NCBI RefSeq assembly: GCF_001426505.1
Contig: NZ_LMEV01000014.1
Span: 282,965 to 346,964, forward strand
Length of the DNA: 64,000 bases
Source of the DNA: Variovorax sp. Root473
GTDB taxonomy: Bacteria; Pseudomonadota; Gammaproteobacteria; Burkholderiales; Burkholderiaceae_C
Direction of reading: 5' to 3'
Under the pieces are notes generated by a model. It saw only the letters and a list, made by a program, of their open reading frames with translations. It searched no databases and was not told the origin of the DNA. Numbering within the stretch: position 1 is the stretch's first letter; each line of letters opens with the position of its first letter. Both the position numbers and the translations under genes were made by a program. Of this stretch, positions 35,885-45,106 are shown piece after piece.

Positions 35885-36793
35885 TCAAACCTCCGCCAAC
35901 AACCCCTCGAACTTCAAAACAAGAAAATCGACAAACGCCCGCACACGCGCCGGCACGAACCGCCCGCTCGGCAGCAGCGCATGCAGCGGATAAGGCCCCG
36001 TCTCCCAGTCGGTCATCAGATGCACCAGCCGGCCGCTGCGGATATCGTCGCGCACATCCAGCGCCGACTTCAGCGTGACGCCATGCCCCGCCACCGCCCA
36101 CTCGCGCGCCAGCGACGCGTCGTCCACACTGCGATTCCCATTCACCCGCACCTCCGTCCACTGCCCGTTCTGCGCAAAACGCCAGACGCGATGCCGCCGC
36201 CCCCCGCGGTTGAAGATCAGGCAGTTGTGATGCACAAGGTCCTGCGGCACCTTCGGCGCAGGATGCCGCCGCAGGTACTCCGGCGAGGCCGTCAGCAGCG
36301 GATTCGTCATCGCAAACGCCCGCGCCACCAGCCGCGAATCGGCGAGCGCGCCATAGCGCAGCGCCACATCGACCTCATCGCGCATCACGTCCAGCGGACG
36401 GTCCCCGACCGACAGCGACAGCTGCACACCGCCATGCAGCGCCAGGAATTCATCGAACCACGGCAGCAGCGTGCTGCGCGTCAGGTCCGAGGGTGCGGCC
36501 ACGCGCAAGGTGCCGACCAGTTCGCCCCGATCCGCCGTGACCAGCGACTCCCCTTCATCCAGCAGTTCGAACGCGCGCACGGCATAGTCCAGCAGCGTCT
36601 GCCCCTGCGGCGTCAATCGCATCGCCCGCGTCGAGCGCTCGAACAGCCGCGCCCCCAACTGCGCCTCCAGCCGCTTCAAGGTCGCGCTGGCCGCCGCCGG
36701 CGTGATGCCCAGCGCATGGGCCGCCGCCGTGAGCGTGCCCCCGCGCGCCGTCTGCACGAGCACCCGCAGGTCCGAGGTATTTTCAATTTTCAT
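35885..36793 (-). CDS. LysR-family transcriptional regulator
   Basis: A 302-residue LTTR: N-terminal helix-turn-helix (TLTAAAHALGITPAAASATLKRLEAQLGA, summarised as the classic LTTR pattern near 15-45) and a C-terminal substrate-binding domain with GTLRVAAPSDL and the effector-pocket region around RPLDVMRDEVDVALRYG. LTTRs usually control a divergently transcribed neighbour; here that is an NADPH:quinone-type oxidoreductase 85 bases away. Confidence 0.9.
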   Translation of the reverse strand: MKIENTSDLRVLVQTARGGTLTAAAHALGITPAAASATLKRLEAQLGARLFERSTRAMRLTPQGQTLLDYAVRAFELLDEGESLVTADRGELVGTLRVAAPSDLTRSTLLPWFDEFLALHGGVQLSLSVGDRPLDVMRDEVDVALRYGALADSRLVARAFAMTNPLLTASPEYLRRHPAPKVPQDLVHHNCLIFNRGGRRHRVWRFAQNGQWTEVRVNGNRSVDDASLAREWAVAGHGVTLKSALDVRDDIRSGRLVHLMTDWETGPYPLHALLPSGRFVPARVRAFVDFLVLKFEGLLAEV

Positions 36794-36827
36794 TTGAGAG
36801 TGTTGCTGTTCGACGCCGGCTTATCAA

Positions 36828-36841
36828 ATGGCCTTTGCCAT
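36828..36841. promoter_or_regulatory. Inverted repeat in the LysR/oxidoreductase gap
   Basis: ATGGC-CTTT-GCCAT lies between the divergent genes, followed by TACAGT (36845-36850), which could be a -10. It is a reasonable LTTR site candidate but short. Confidence 0.35.
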
Positions 36842-36878
36842 CCTACAGTCGAGCCATCGTTCCAGAAAGGTTCCTCCC

Positions 36879-37889
36879 ATGAAAGCCATCGGCTACTACC
36901 AGCCCCTGCCCATCGACCACGCTGAATCGCTGCAGGACATCGAGCTTCCCGCGCCCGTGCCCGGCGCGCGCGACCTGCTGGTGCGCGTGAAGGCCGTGTC
37001 GGTCAACCCCGTCGACACCAAGGTCCGCAAGAACGCCGCCCCCGAGGCCGGACAGGCCAAGGTGCTGGGCTGGGACGCGGTCGGCACCGTCGAAGCCATC
37101 GGCAGCGACGTGACCGGCTTCAAGGTCGGCGACCGCGTCTACTACGCCGGCTCCATCATTCGCCCCGGCGCCAACTCGGAGCTGCACGCGGTCGACGAGC
37201 GCATCGCCGCCCTCGCCCCGAAAAGCCTGGACGATGCCCAGGCCGCCGCGCTGCCGCTGACCACCATCACCGCCTACGAGCTGCTGTTCGACCGCCTGCA
37301 GGTGCCCAAGGGCGGCGGCGAAGGCCAGACGCTGCTGATCACCGGCGGCGCCGGTGGCGTGGGTTCCATCCTCATCCAGCTCGCGCGCCAGCTCACGAAG
37401 CTGCGCGTCGTCGCCACCGCGTCGCGCGCCGAAACGCGCGAATGGTGCCTGGCACTGGGCGCGCATGTGGTCATCGACCATTCGAAGCCGCTCGCCGCCG
37501 AACTCAAGGCCGCGGGCATCGACGAAGTCGACATGGTCGCCAGCCTCACGCAGACCGACCAGCACTACGCGCAGATCATCGAAAGCCTCAAGCCCCAGGG
37601 CCAGCTCGCGGTGATCGACGACATGAAGGTGCTCGACGCGATGCCGCTGAAGACCAAGTGCATTTCTCTGCACTGGGAAATGATGTTCACGCGCGCGCGC
37701 TTCACCACGCCCGACATCGCCGAGCAAGGCAAGCTGCTCGCCGAAGTGGCCACGCTGGTCGACGCGGGCCGCATTCGCACCACGGCGAATGCGAGCTTCG
37801 GCACCATCAATGCCGCCAACCTGAAGAAGGCGCATGCGCTCATCGAGAGCGGCAAGGCGCAGGGCAAGGTCGTGCTGGCCGGGTTCTGA
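36879..37889 (+). CDS. Zinc-type alcohol dehydrogenase-like / quinone oxidoreductase (MDR family)
   Basis: A 336-residue medium-chain dehydrogenase. It opens MKAIGYYQPLP, with VNPVDTKVRKNAAPEAGQAK, VGDRVYYAGS, and the NADPH loop ITGGAGGVGSILIQLA. No zinc-ligand cysteines are visible, which fits the quinone-oxidoreductase subgroup (zinc-binding alcohol dehydrogenase family protein, ZADH1-like). The ATG at 36879 has AGAAAGG ten bases upstream. It is divergent from the LysR gene, its likely regulator. Confidence 0.88.
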   Translation: MKAIGYYQPLPIDHAESLQDIELPAPVPGARDLLVRVKAVSVNPVDTKVRKNAAPEAGQAKVLGWDAVGTVEAIGSDVTGFKVGDRVYYAGSIIRPGANSELHAVDERIAALAPKSLDDAQAAALPLTTITAYELLFDRLQVPKGGGEGQTLLITGGAGGVGSILIQLARQLTKLRVVATASRAETREWCLALGAHVVIDHSKPLAAELKAAGIDEVDMVASLTQTDQHYAQIIESLKPQGQLAVIDDMKVLDAMPLKTKCISLHWEMMFTRARFTTPDIAEQGKLLAEVATLVDAGRIRTTANASFGTINAANLKKAHALIESGKAQGKVVLAGF

Positions 37890-37901
37890 CGCGCTGCGGG
37901 T

Positions 37902-39650
37902 TCAGGTCTGCCAGGGCAGGCCGCGCATGCGCTCGCGCTTTTCCTCTTCGTCGAAGTGCGCGAGCGAAGGCTTGATGAGGTCGCTGCGGGCAACGAGGCC
38001 GACCAGTGCGAGCGACTGCGCGTCCTTCACGACCGGCAGGCGTTCGAGCCGGTGGCGCGCCAGGCGCGTGGCCACCGCGCGGCAGTTCTCGCCCGCCCGC
38101 GCAAACACCAGCGGCGGCGCGGTACCGCAGGCATCGCCCACCGTCCCGACGCTGAACGTTGCGAGCAACGTGCGGTCGGCCATGCCGATCACCGCGTTGC
38201 CGCGCAGCACGGGGTACGCGCGATGCACCTGGCCTTCGCCGAAGTACTGCGCGAGCGCCTCGCCCACCGGCAGCGCAGCGTCGATGGTGCGCACCTCGCG
38301 CGTCATCACTTCTTCCACCGAGTGCCGCTCCAGCGGATCGATGCCGTATTCGCGGTAGATGTGATAGCCGCGGCGCGCGATCTTCTCGGTGAGGATCGAG
38401 CGGCGCATCGTGAGCACCGTGAAGCCATAAGCGACAGCCGATGTGGTCAACAGCGGCAGCAGCGCGTTGCTGTCGTGCGTGAGCCCGAAGGCGAAGATGG
38501 TGGCAGTGAGCGGCGCGCGCATCACGCCGCCGAGCGTGGCGGCCATGCACACCAGCGGCCACAGCATCGGGTCGTTGCCGGGCAGCACATGCGAGAGCAC
38601 CACGCCCAGGCCGGCGCCCATCATGAGCAGCGGCGCGAGCACGCCGCCCGAAGTACCCGAGCCCAGCGAGATGACCCAGATGATGGCCTTCACCGCCAGC
38701 AGCGTCGCCACCACGCCGAGTGCCAGGTGGTTGTGCAGCAGGTCGCCGATGACGTCGTAGCCCACGCCCAGCGCACGCGGCTCGAAGTAGCCGCCGATGC
38801 CGACCGCCAGGCCGCCGATGGCCGGCCACCACATCCAGTGGATGGGCAGCTTGCCGAACAGGTCTTCCACCTTGTACAGCGAGATCGAGAGCGAAGCCGA
38901 CAGCATGCCGCACAGCAACCCGGCGATGACGCACGAGACCATCGCAAGCGGGCCGGGCACGGCCGTCTGCAGCGGGAACAGCGGGCCCGCCTCCATGAGC
39001 AGCGGGCGCGTGAAGCCGGCGACCGCGCAGGCCACGGCCACTGGCAGCAGGCTGCGTGGGCGCAGCTCGAACAGCAGCAGCTCGACCGCCAGCAGCACCG
39101 CAGCCACCGGCGTGCCGAACACGGCCGTCATGCCGGCGGTGGCACCCGCCACCAGCAGCGCCTTGCGCTCGGCGGCGGTGAGGTGGAAATGCTGCGCGAT
39201 CAGCGAGCCGATGGCGCCGCCCGTCATGATGATCGGCCCCTCGGCGCCGAACGGCCCGCCGCTGCCGATCACGATGCCGGACGACAGCGGCTTGAGCAGG
39301 GCGACCTTCGGCGACATCTTGCTCTTGCCGAACAGGATCGCCTCGATGGCCTCGGGGATGCCGTGGCCGCGGATCTTGTCGGAGCCGTAGCGTGCGATGA
39401 GGCCGACGATGAGCCCGCCGATCACCGGCACGGCGATGACCCAGGCGCCCAGCGTGTGGTCGGCCGGCGATCGGTCGGCCAGCGAGAAGGTCTGGAAGAA
39501 GAACAGGTTGGTGAAGAAGCGGATCAGGTCGAGCAGCACGCGCGCTGCCAAGGTGCTGACGGCGCCGATGACGACCGCCATGGCGGTGATGCGCAGCAGG
39601 CGCGTGTTGAGCGCGAAATCACCGCGGGGCGGATGGGGGGTGGGGGTCAT
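37902..39650 (-). CDS. CLC chloride channel/transporter with C-terminal CBS pair
   Basis: A 582-residue membrane protein with many hydrophobic helices and the CLC signatures GSGGPFGAEGPI (anion pore and gating Glu), GVLAPLLMMGAGLG (the filter region just after GSGTSG) and GGVMRAPLTA. The last 150 residues form two CBS domains (VEEVMTREVRTIDA, then RLPVVKDAQSLALVGLV) that can bind adenine nucleotides. It is the eukaryote-like bacterial subtype (ClcB/ClC with CBS) that handles chloride, or in some cases fluoride. Whether it is a channel or an exchanger cannot be seen. It converges with the oxidoreductase (12-base gap). Confidence 0.9.
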   Translation of the reverse strand: MTPTPHPPRGDFALNTRLLRITAMAVVIGAVSTLAARVLLDLIRFFTNLFFFQTFSLADRSPADHTLGAWVIAVPVIGGLIVGLIARYGSDKIRGHGIPEAIEAILFGKSKMSPKVALLKPLSSGIVIGSGGPFGAEGPIIMTGGAIGSLIAQHFHLTAAERKALLVAGATAGMTAVFGTPVAAVLLAVELLLFELRPRSLLPVAVACAVAGFTRPLLMEAGPLFPLQTAVPGPLAMVSCVIAGLLCGMLSASLSISLYKVEDLFGKLPIHWMWWPAIGGLAVGIGGYFEPRALGVGYDVIGDLLHNHLALGVVATLLAVKAIIWVISLGSGTSGGVLAPLLMMGAGLGVVLSHVLPGNDPMLWPLVCMAATLGGVMRAPLTATIFAFGLTHDSNALLPLLTTSAVAYGFTVLTMRRSILTEKIARRGYHIYREYGIDPLERHSVEEVMTREVRTIDAALPVGEALAQYFGEGQVHRAYPVLRGNAVIGMADRTLLATFSVGTVGDACGTAPPLVFARAGENCRAVATRLARHRLERLPVVKDAQSLALVGLVARSDLIKPSLAHFDEEEKRERMRGLPWQT

Positions 39651-39763
39651 GGTGGGATGTGGCGCGACGATGTCCGGCGTCGATGCCGGTGTCGCAGGTT
39701 CAGTTCGGGGCAGGCCGAATTACATCACAACATGATGAAAATGCGCTGATTCACAATGGCCGC

Positions 39764-40342
39764 ATGACCACTCCCCTGATCGAATTCGATACCGACCGCC
39801 TGCGCCTGCGCCAATGGCGCGAGAGCGACGGCGCTCCTTTTTTCGGCATGGCCGCCGACCCGCAGGTCATGGAGTTCCTGCTGCCCTTGCCGACTCGCGC
39901 CGACAGCGACGCGTTGGCCGCGCGCGCCAAGGCCCTCATCGCCGAACACGGCTGGGGTTTCTGGGCCGTCGAGCGCAAGGACACGGGCGCGTTCATCGGC
40001 TTCACCGGCCTGAACGTGCCGATGGCCGCGCTGCCTTTCTCGCCGTGCGTCGAGATCGGCTGGCGCTTGTCACGCGCCAGCTGGGGCCAGGGCTTCGCGA
40101 CCGAGGCGGCGCGCGGCGCGCTGCAGGTCGGGTTCGAGCGGCTCGGGCTCGGCGAGATCGTGGCGTTCACGGCCGAAAGCAACGTGCGCTCGGCCGCGGT
40201 GATGGCGCGCCTCGGCATGCACGAGGACGTGGCCGGCGCCTTCGACCATCCGGCGGTGCCCGAAGGCCATGCGCTGCGACGCCACCGGCTGTTCCGCATC
40301 GACCGGGCGGCATGGCTGGCCGCGCAGCGCGCCTCAGAATGA
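39764..40342 (+). CDS. GNAT acetyltransferase (RimJ/RimL-like)
   Basis: A 192-residue GNAT protein: FDTDRLRLRQWRESD, GFTGLNVPMA, and the acetyl-CoA loop RASWGQGFATEAARGAL, then NVRSAAVMARLGMHED. Members of this branch acetylate ribosomal proteins or small amines. The ATG at 39764 matches the family start; the frame is open upstream but unrelated. It overlaps the end of the convergent TauE-like gene by 9 bases. Confidence 0.87.
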   Translation: MTTPLIEFDTDRLRLRQWRESDGAPFFGMAADPQVMEFLLPLPTRADSDALAARAKALIAEHGWGFWAVERKDTGAFIGFTGLNVPMAALPFSPCVEIGWRLSRASWGQGFATEAARGALQVGFERLGLGEIVAFTAESNVRSAAVMARLGMHEDVAGAFDHPAVPEGHALRRHRLFRIDRAAWLAAQRASE

Positions 40343-41047
40343 ATGCAGCAGCAGCGCGGCGCCCGACACGATCGCAAAGACCTGCACGAAGATCCGCAGC
40401 ACGCGGCCGTTGATGCGCCGATGCACCACGCGGCTGAGCACCGCGCCCACGACCAACGCAGGCAGCAACAGGGCCGCTGCGTAGAGCTGTGAGCCGTCGA
40501 TGCGCCCCGCCACCATCAGCGTGGCCAGCGACACCAGCTCGCCGATCAGGAAGCACAGCGCAATGGTCGAGCGCATGGTGGGCGCCGGCTGGTGCTGGTA
40601 GACCAGCGCCAGCGGCGGCCCGCCGATGCCGGTCGCGGTTTCGGTGACGCCGGTGACGAGCCCCGCCGCCACGAAGGCGGTGCGCCCCGGCGAGAAGGCC
40701 GGCATCATCAAGGTGACCAGCGCCGCCGCGATGGTCGAGGCACCGACGAACAGCGACAGGTGGCTCGCGCTCAGCGCCGCCAGCACCCAGAGGCCGCCGA
40801 CGGTGCCGAGCAGGCGCCCGCCGGTGATCCAGCGGGCGCCGGTGCGGTCGATGGCGCCGCGCTCTCGCCACATCACGTAGAAGTTCAGCGGCAGCATCAG
40901 CACCAGCACGCACACGGGCAGCAGGTCGGGTCGCACGATGCCGATCACCGGTGCGGCGATGAGCGCAAAGCCGACGCCGGTCGCGCCCTGCACGAAGGCG
41001 GCGAACAGCACGGCGAGCGAGACGAGGACAAGGTGTTGCGCGCTCAC
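40334..41047 (-). CDS. TauE/SafE-family permease
   Basis: A 237-residue membrane protein with about seven hydrophobic helices: SAQHLVLVSLAVLFAAFVQG, GATGVGFALIAAPVIG, and GVTETATGIGGPPLALVYQ, the paired half-motifs of TauE/SafE anion exporters. The start is GTG at 41047, sharing bases with the deaminase stop (GTGA), which places it in the same operon. It may move the product or anion from the pathway. The substrate is unknown. Confidence 0.83.
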   Translation of the reverse strand: MSAQHLVLVSLAVLFAAFVQGATGVGFALIAAPVIGIVRPDLLPVCVLVLMLPLNFYVMWRERGAIDRTGARWITGGRLLGTVGGLWVLAALSASHLSLFVGASTIAAALVTLMMPAFSPGRTAFVAAGLVTGVTETATGIGGPPLALVYQHQPAPTMRSTIALCFLIGELVSLATLMVAGRIDGSQLYAAALLLPALVVGAVLSRVVHRRINGRVLRIFVQVFAIVSGAALLLHSF

Positions 41048-42456
41048 TGCGAGTGCCGCTCCGAGGCCAGGCGGCGGTGCGCGGCCGCTGGCGGATGCAG
41101 CCGCACGATGGGCGCGCGGTCCATCGCCGCATGGGCGACGCGCGCCAGCTGCCGCTGCAGCGCGCGCGCGTCCCAGTCGGGCGGCCAGCCTTCCCACAGG
41201 CGCAGTTTTCCGTCGACAAACACGGCCACGATCTGGTCGCGGTTGCCCAGGCGCACGAGGTCCCACGTGAGGTCGACCGAGGTGCACATCTCGGGCGTAT
41301 CGACATCGACGATGAGGAAGTCGGCCGCCTTGCCCACGGCGATCTCGCCCGTGAGGTGGCCCAGGCCCACGGCGCGCGCGCCTTCGTGCGTGGCATGGTC
41401 GAACCAGGTCCAGCCGCCGCCGCTCGACGCATCGCCGATGGCCATGCCGAAGACCAGCTTCTGCGCGGCCTCGGCCGCGTCCATGAGGCGGAAGGCATCG
41501 CTGCGCGTGGCGTCGGTCCCGAGGCCGAAGCGGATGCCCAGCGCGGCCATCAGGTTCGCGGGCGCCACGGCGTTGCCCTTCCACTGGCTGGCGACGGGGT
41601 TGTAGCTCACGGCGGTGTCGGTGTCGCGCAGCACCATGAGTTCCGACGGCGTGACCAGCGTGCCGTGCGCGATGAGCACCTGCGGGCCGAGCGCGCCCAG
41701 GTCCGCCAGCAGTTCCAGCGGCCGCTTGCCGCGCTGCACGACCGAGCGCTCGACCGAGGCCAGGTGCTCGTTGACGTGCGTCTGGAACACGGTGCGCGCC
41801 TCGGCGCACAGGGCCGACACCGCAACCAGCATCTCGTCGGAGGCCGCCTCGGGCACCGAGATGGCGAGCGAGGGATGCACCAGCTCTGCACCCGACCACT
41901 GCTGCAGGAACTGCGCGGCGTGCGACTGGATCGCCTTCCGCTCGGCGGCGGTGCTGTCGTTGCCGCCGTCGTTGCAGATCAGGCCCAACACGCAGCGCAG
42001 CCCGGCCTCCTTCACGGCCGCGGCCACGGCGCCGATGTCACCCGGTGCGCGCGTGCCCGCGTCGCACACGGTGGTGAAGCCGCCGCGCAGCGATTCGAGC
42101 GCCGCGAGCTTGGAAGCCATGTAGACGAACTCGTCGTCCAGGCTCGACTCGAGCGGCACCCACACGCGGCGGAAGATTTCCGACGGCTCGCCATAGGCCA
42201 GCGACTTGCCGAAGGACTGCGTGAGGTGGTGGTGCGCGTCGATCATGCCGGGCATCACCAGCTTGCCCGGTAGTTGCAGCGGCGTGAGGTGCGAGTGGCG
42301 GGCGATGAGCGCGTCGGCGGGGCCGACCTCGCGAAAGCGCCCGCCTTCGATCCGCACGGCATGGCCGGTGGCGGGGCCGTCGCGCAGCATCAGGTGGTCG
42401 GGAACGAGCAGCAGCTCGTCGGCCGCGAAGAGCGCGGCATCGAGTTCAGGAGGCAT
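41044..42456 (-). CDS. Amidohydrolase, probable purine-type deaminase
   Basis: A 470-residue amidohydrolase-superfamily enzyme with the metal-binding opening MPGMIDAHHHLTQS, FQTHVNEH, IAHGTLV and GLGTDATRSD, the pattern of guanine deaminase, 8-oxoguanine deaminase and SsnA/TrzN-type enzymes. It acts in the cytoplasm on ring amines or halides. The operon also has a xanthine/uracil permease and a LacI regulator, which favours a purine substrate such as guanine, isoguanine or 8-oxoguanine. Chlorohydrolase activity is possible. Confidence 0.82.
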   Translation of the reverse strand: MPPELDAALFAADELLLVPDHLMLRDGPATGHAVRIEGGRFREVGPADALIARHSHLTPLQLPGKLVMPGMIDAHHHLTQSFGKSLAYGEPSEIFRRVWVPLESSLDDEFVYMASKLAALESLRGGFTTVCDAGTRAPGDIGAVAAAVKEAGLRCVLGLICNDGGNDSTAAERKAIQSHAAQFLQQWSGAELVHPSLAISVPEAASDEMLVAVSALCAEARTVFQTHVNEHLASVERSVVQRGKRPLELLADLGALGPQVLIAHGTLVTPSELMVLRDTDTAVSYNPVASQWKGNAVAPANLMAALGIRFGLGTDATRSDAFRLMDAAEAAQKLVFGMAIGDASSGGGWTWFDHATHEGARAVGLGHLTGEIAVGKAADFLIVDVDTPEMCTSVDLTWDLVRLGNRDQIVAVFVDGKLRLWEGWPPDWDARALQRQLARVAHAAMDRAPIVRLHPPAAAHRRLASERHSQ

Positions 42457-42504
42457 GGTGAAAGGAGAGAGCGGGAAAGAAAGAAAGGAAGAGGCGCGCG
42501 TCGC

Positions 42505-43896
42505 TCATTGCGGCGACGATGCGATGACGGGGCTGTCGGCCTGCACGCGGTTGAACACCAGGTTGAGCACCACCGCCGTGAGCGAGCCCATGGCCAGGCC
42601 GTTGCCCAGCACCAGCTGCAGCGTGTCGGGAAAGCGGCTGTACAGGCCCGGCACGACGATGGGCAGCAGGCCCATGGTCAGCGCGCCGGCCAGCACGAAC
42701 ATGTTGCCGCGCTCGTGCAGGTCGACCTTGCGCAGCATGTCGATGCCCATGGTGCCGATGATCGCGAACACCACCATCGCGGTGCCGCCGACCACGGCCG
42801 AGGGAATGGCGCTGGCCAGCCGGCCCAGCGGCGCCGACAGCGCGATGAGGACCAGGATCACGCCGGCGGCTGCCGTGACGTAGCGCGAGCGCACGTTGGT
42901 GGCGCGCACGATGCCGATGTTCTCGCCGCTGGTGATGATCATCGAGGTGCCGAAGAAGCCGCCCGCCAGCGACACCAGCGCGTCGCCGCGGATGGTGCGC
43001 GGCACCACGTCGCGCGGATCGATCTTGCGGCCCACCACCTCGGCCACCGCCACGGTCTGTCCCGTGGCCTCGACCATCGAGATGATGCTGAAGATCAAGA
43101 GCGGCACGGCCGCCACCACGTCGAAGCGCGGCATGCCGAAGGGCAGCAGCGTCGGCGCGCTCCAGAACGGGCCGGCCGCCACGCTGCTGAAATCCATCAG
43201 CCCGCAGGCCGCGGCCAGCACCGTGCCGGCCAGCAGGCCCAGCAGCACCGCGAGCTGGCCGAGCGTGCCCTTGAACACGCGCGCGAACAGCACCGTGAAG
43301 CCGATGGTCGCGAGCGCCAGCCCGATGTTCACCGGGTCGGCAAAGGTGGACGTGCCGGCCTTGCCCGCGATGATGCCGCCGTACACCTTCACGAGGTTGA
43401 TCGACACCAGCAGCAGCAAGGTGCCGATGACGATCTTCGGAAAGTAGCGCAGGCAGCGCGCGAACACCGGCAGCACCAGGAAGTAGAACAGCGCCGTGAG
43501 GATCACCGCGCCCGAGGCGGTGGGCAGGTCGCGCTGCTGGGCGATGGTCACGAACATCACGATGGGCGCGCCGCCCGGCACCATCACGAAGGGCAGGCGC
43601 GCGCCGAACTTCCAGGGCCCGAACGACTGCAGCAAGGTGCCCACGCCGCACAGCAGGAAGGTGGCGCTGATCAGGTTGACCGTGAGCGCCGACTCCAGCC
43701 CCAGCGCCTTGGCCACGAGGAACACGGACGTGATGGGCACGGCCGCCATCACCAGCACGTGTTGCAGGCCGAACAGGAGCAGTTGCGACAGGGGCAGCAT
43801 CGCGTCGACGGGGGCCACCGAGGCGGTGGTGGCGGGAGGCGTGCCGACGGGCACGACAGGAGGCACAGCGGAGGCATCGGGCACACGGGACATCAT
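42505..43896 (-). CDS. Xanthine/uracil permease (NCS2 family)
   Basis: A roughly 463-residue nucleobase:cation symporter with many hydrophobic helices: LLFGLQHVLVMAAVPITSVF, PFVMVPGGAPIVMF, the conserved VEATGQTVAVAEVVG and TSGENIGIVRATNVRSR. It imports xanthine, uric acid or related purines using the ion gradient. I chose the double ATG at 43896/43893 because AAGGA lies just upstream; the longer frame to 43995 would start inside the regulatory palindromes. A 48-base gap separates it from the deaminase gene. Divergent from the LacI gene. Confidence 0.9.
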   Translation of the reverse strand: MMSRVPDASAVPPVVPVGTPPATTASVAPVDAMLPLSQLLLFGLQHVLVMAAVPITSVFLVAKALGLESALTVNLISATFLLCGVGTLLQSFGPWKFGARLPFVMVPGGAPIVMFVTIAQQRDLPTASGAVILTALFYFLVLPVFARCLRYFPKIVIGTLLLLVSINLVKVYGGIIAGKAGTSTFADPVNIGLALATIGFTVLFARVFKGTLGQLAVLLGLLAGTVLAAACGLMDFSSVAAGPFWSAPTLLPFGMPRFDVVAAVPLLIFSIISMVEATGQTVAVAEVVGRKIDPRDVVPRTIRGDALVSLAGGFFGTSMIITSGENIGIVRATNVRSRYVTAAAGVILVLIALSAPLGRLASAIPSAVVGGTAMVVFAIIGTMGIDMLRKVDLHERGNMFVLAGALTMGLLPIVVPGLYSRFPDTLQLVLGNGLAMGSLTAVVLNLVFNRVQADSPVIASSPQ

Positions 43897-43917
43897 GGAA
43901 TCCTTGAACCGGGACCA

Positions 43918-43937
43918 CGCCCAAATCGATTTGGGCG
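43918..43937. promoter_or_regulatory. LacI-family operator O1 (perfect palindrome)
   Basis: CGCCCAAATCGATTTGGGCG is a perfect 20-base palindrome with the central CpG typical of LacI/GalR operators. It lies 22 bases upstream of the permease start and inside the gap to the divergent LacI-type gene. Confidence 0.8.
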
Positions 43938-43990
43938 CACTGGCAAAAAAAGCCGCCGAAGCGGGTGAAGTACATTCCGTGGCAACGAGC

Positions 43991-44006
43991 CCCAAAACGA
44001 TTTGGG
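43991..44006. promoter_or_regulatory. LacI-family operator O2
   Basis: CCCAAAACGATTTGGG repeats the core of O1 with one mismatched pair, centred on CpG. It is 71 bases from the O1 centre and 35 bases before the regulator's ATG. Two matching sites suggest looping and autoregulation. Confidence 0.75.
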
Positions 44007-44040
44007 AATTGAATCACCGCTTTTCGAAAAGGTCAACGGG

Positions 44041-45081
44041 ATGAGCACTGATCCATCGCCGCGGGCAAACATCAAGGACGTGGCGCGCGAAGCGGGCGTG
44101 TCGCCCACCACCGTCTCGCACGCGCTCAACGCCCGGGGCCAGGTCGATGCGGAAACCCGCGCGCGCGTCGAGCAGGCGGCGCTGAAGCTGGGCTACCGGC
44201 CCAACCGCAATGCGCAGCGGCTGCGCACGGGCGAGGCGCACATGATCGTGCTGCTGTCGTCGATGCCCTTCGCGGTGGCCGGCGGCCCGTCGCGCCTCGG
44301 CTTCCTGATGGAAGTGGCGGCCGTGGCCGCGGCAGCGGCGCTCGACCGCCGCCTGGCGCTGGTGCTGGCGCCGCCCATGGAAACCGGCCGGGTGCCGATG
44401 GAACTGCTCGACGTCGATGGCGCACTGGTCATCGAGCCCTCGGCGGGCGATCCGAACCTGGCGTACCTGCTGCGGCGCGGCCTGCCGGTGGTGGCCATCG
44501 GCAAGCCGGCCGAAGAAGCGGCCGACGGGCCGGCGATGCCGCCCTATGTCGACATCCACTCGGGCCAGACCACGCGCCTGCTGCTCGACCACCTGCACGA
44601 CCAGGGCGCGCGCAAGGTCGCGATGATCCTCGGCGCGGCCGCGCGCAATTCGTATGTGGAAGGCCAGGCGGCCTACCAGGCCTTCGCCGCCGCGCACGAG
44701 CAGACACCGCTGCTGTCGCTGGTCGACGAGGCCGAAGGCGAGAACGGCGGCCGGCAAGCCGCGTTGGCGCTGCTGGCGGCGCATCCCGACATCGACGCCT
44801 TCTGCGTGCCGGTCGATGCGTTCGCCTCGGGCGCCGTGACGGCGGTTGTCGAATCGGGCCGGCGCATTCCCGACGACGTGATGGTCGTCACGCGCTACGA
44901 CGGCCTGCGCGCGCGCACCTGCGTACCACCGCTCACGGCCGTCGACCTGCACCTGGACGAGGTCGCGCAGCAGGCGATTGCGCTGCTCTTCGACCACCTG
45001 CGCGGCGACACCAGCCGGCGCCGCGTCGACGGGCCGGCGGCGCAGCTGGTGCCGCGGCTGTCGTCGGCACGCCAGGGCTGA
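44041..45081 (+). CDS. LacI-family transcriptional regulator of the purine-type module
   Basis: A 346-residue LacI/GalR protein: NIKDVAREAGVSPTTVSHAL is the DNA-binding helix-turn-helix, NARGQVDAETRARV the hinge, and residues 70-346 the periplasmic-binding-like effector domain. The ATG at 44041 (after AAAAGGTCAACGGG) is preferred over an in-frame ATG at 44002, which lies inside operator O2. Two matching palindromes in the divergent gap identify the permease/deaminase/permease operon, and itself, as the target. The effector is likely a purine or catabolite. Confidence 0.9.
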   Translation: MSTDPSPRANIKDVAREAGVSPTTVSHALNARGQVDAETRARVEQAALKLGYRPNRNAQRLRTGEAHMIVLLSSMPFAVAGGPSRLGFLMEVAAVAAAAALDRRLALVLAPPMETGRVPMELLDVDGALVIEPSAGDPNLAYLLRRGLPVVAIGKPAEEAADGPAMPPYVDIHSGQTTRLLLDHLHDQGARKVAMILGAAARNSYVEGQAAYQAFAAAHEQTPLLSLVDEAEGENGGRQAALALLAAHPDIDAFCVPVDAFASGAVTAVVESGRRIPDDVMVVTRYDGLRARTCVPPLTAVDLHLDEVAQQAIALLFDHLRGDTSRRRVDGPAAQLVPRLSSARQG

Positions 45082-45106
45082 CCGCCCCTTCTGCTGCGCG
45101 TGCGCG

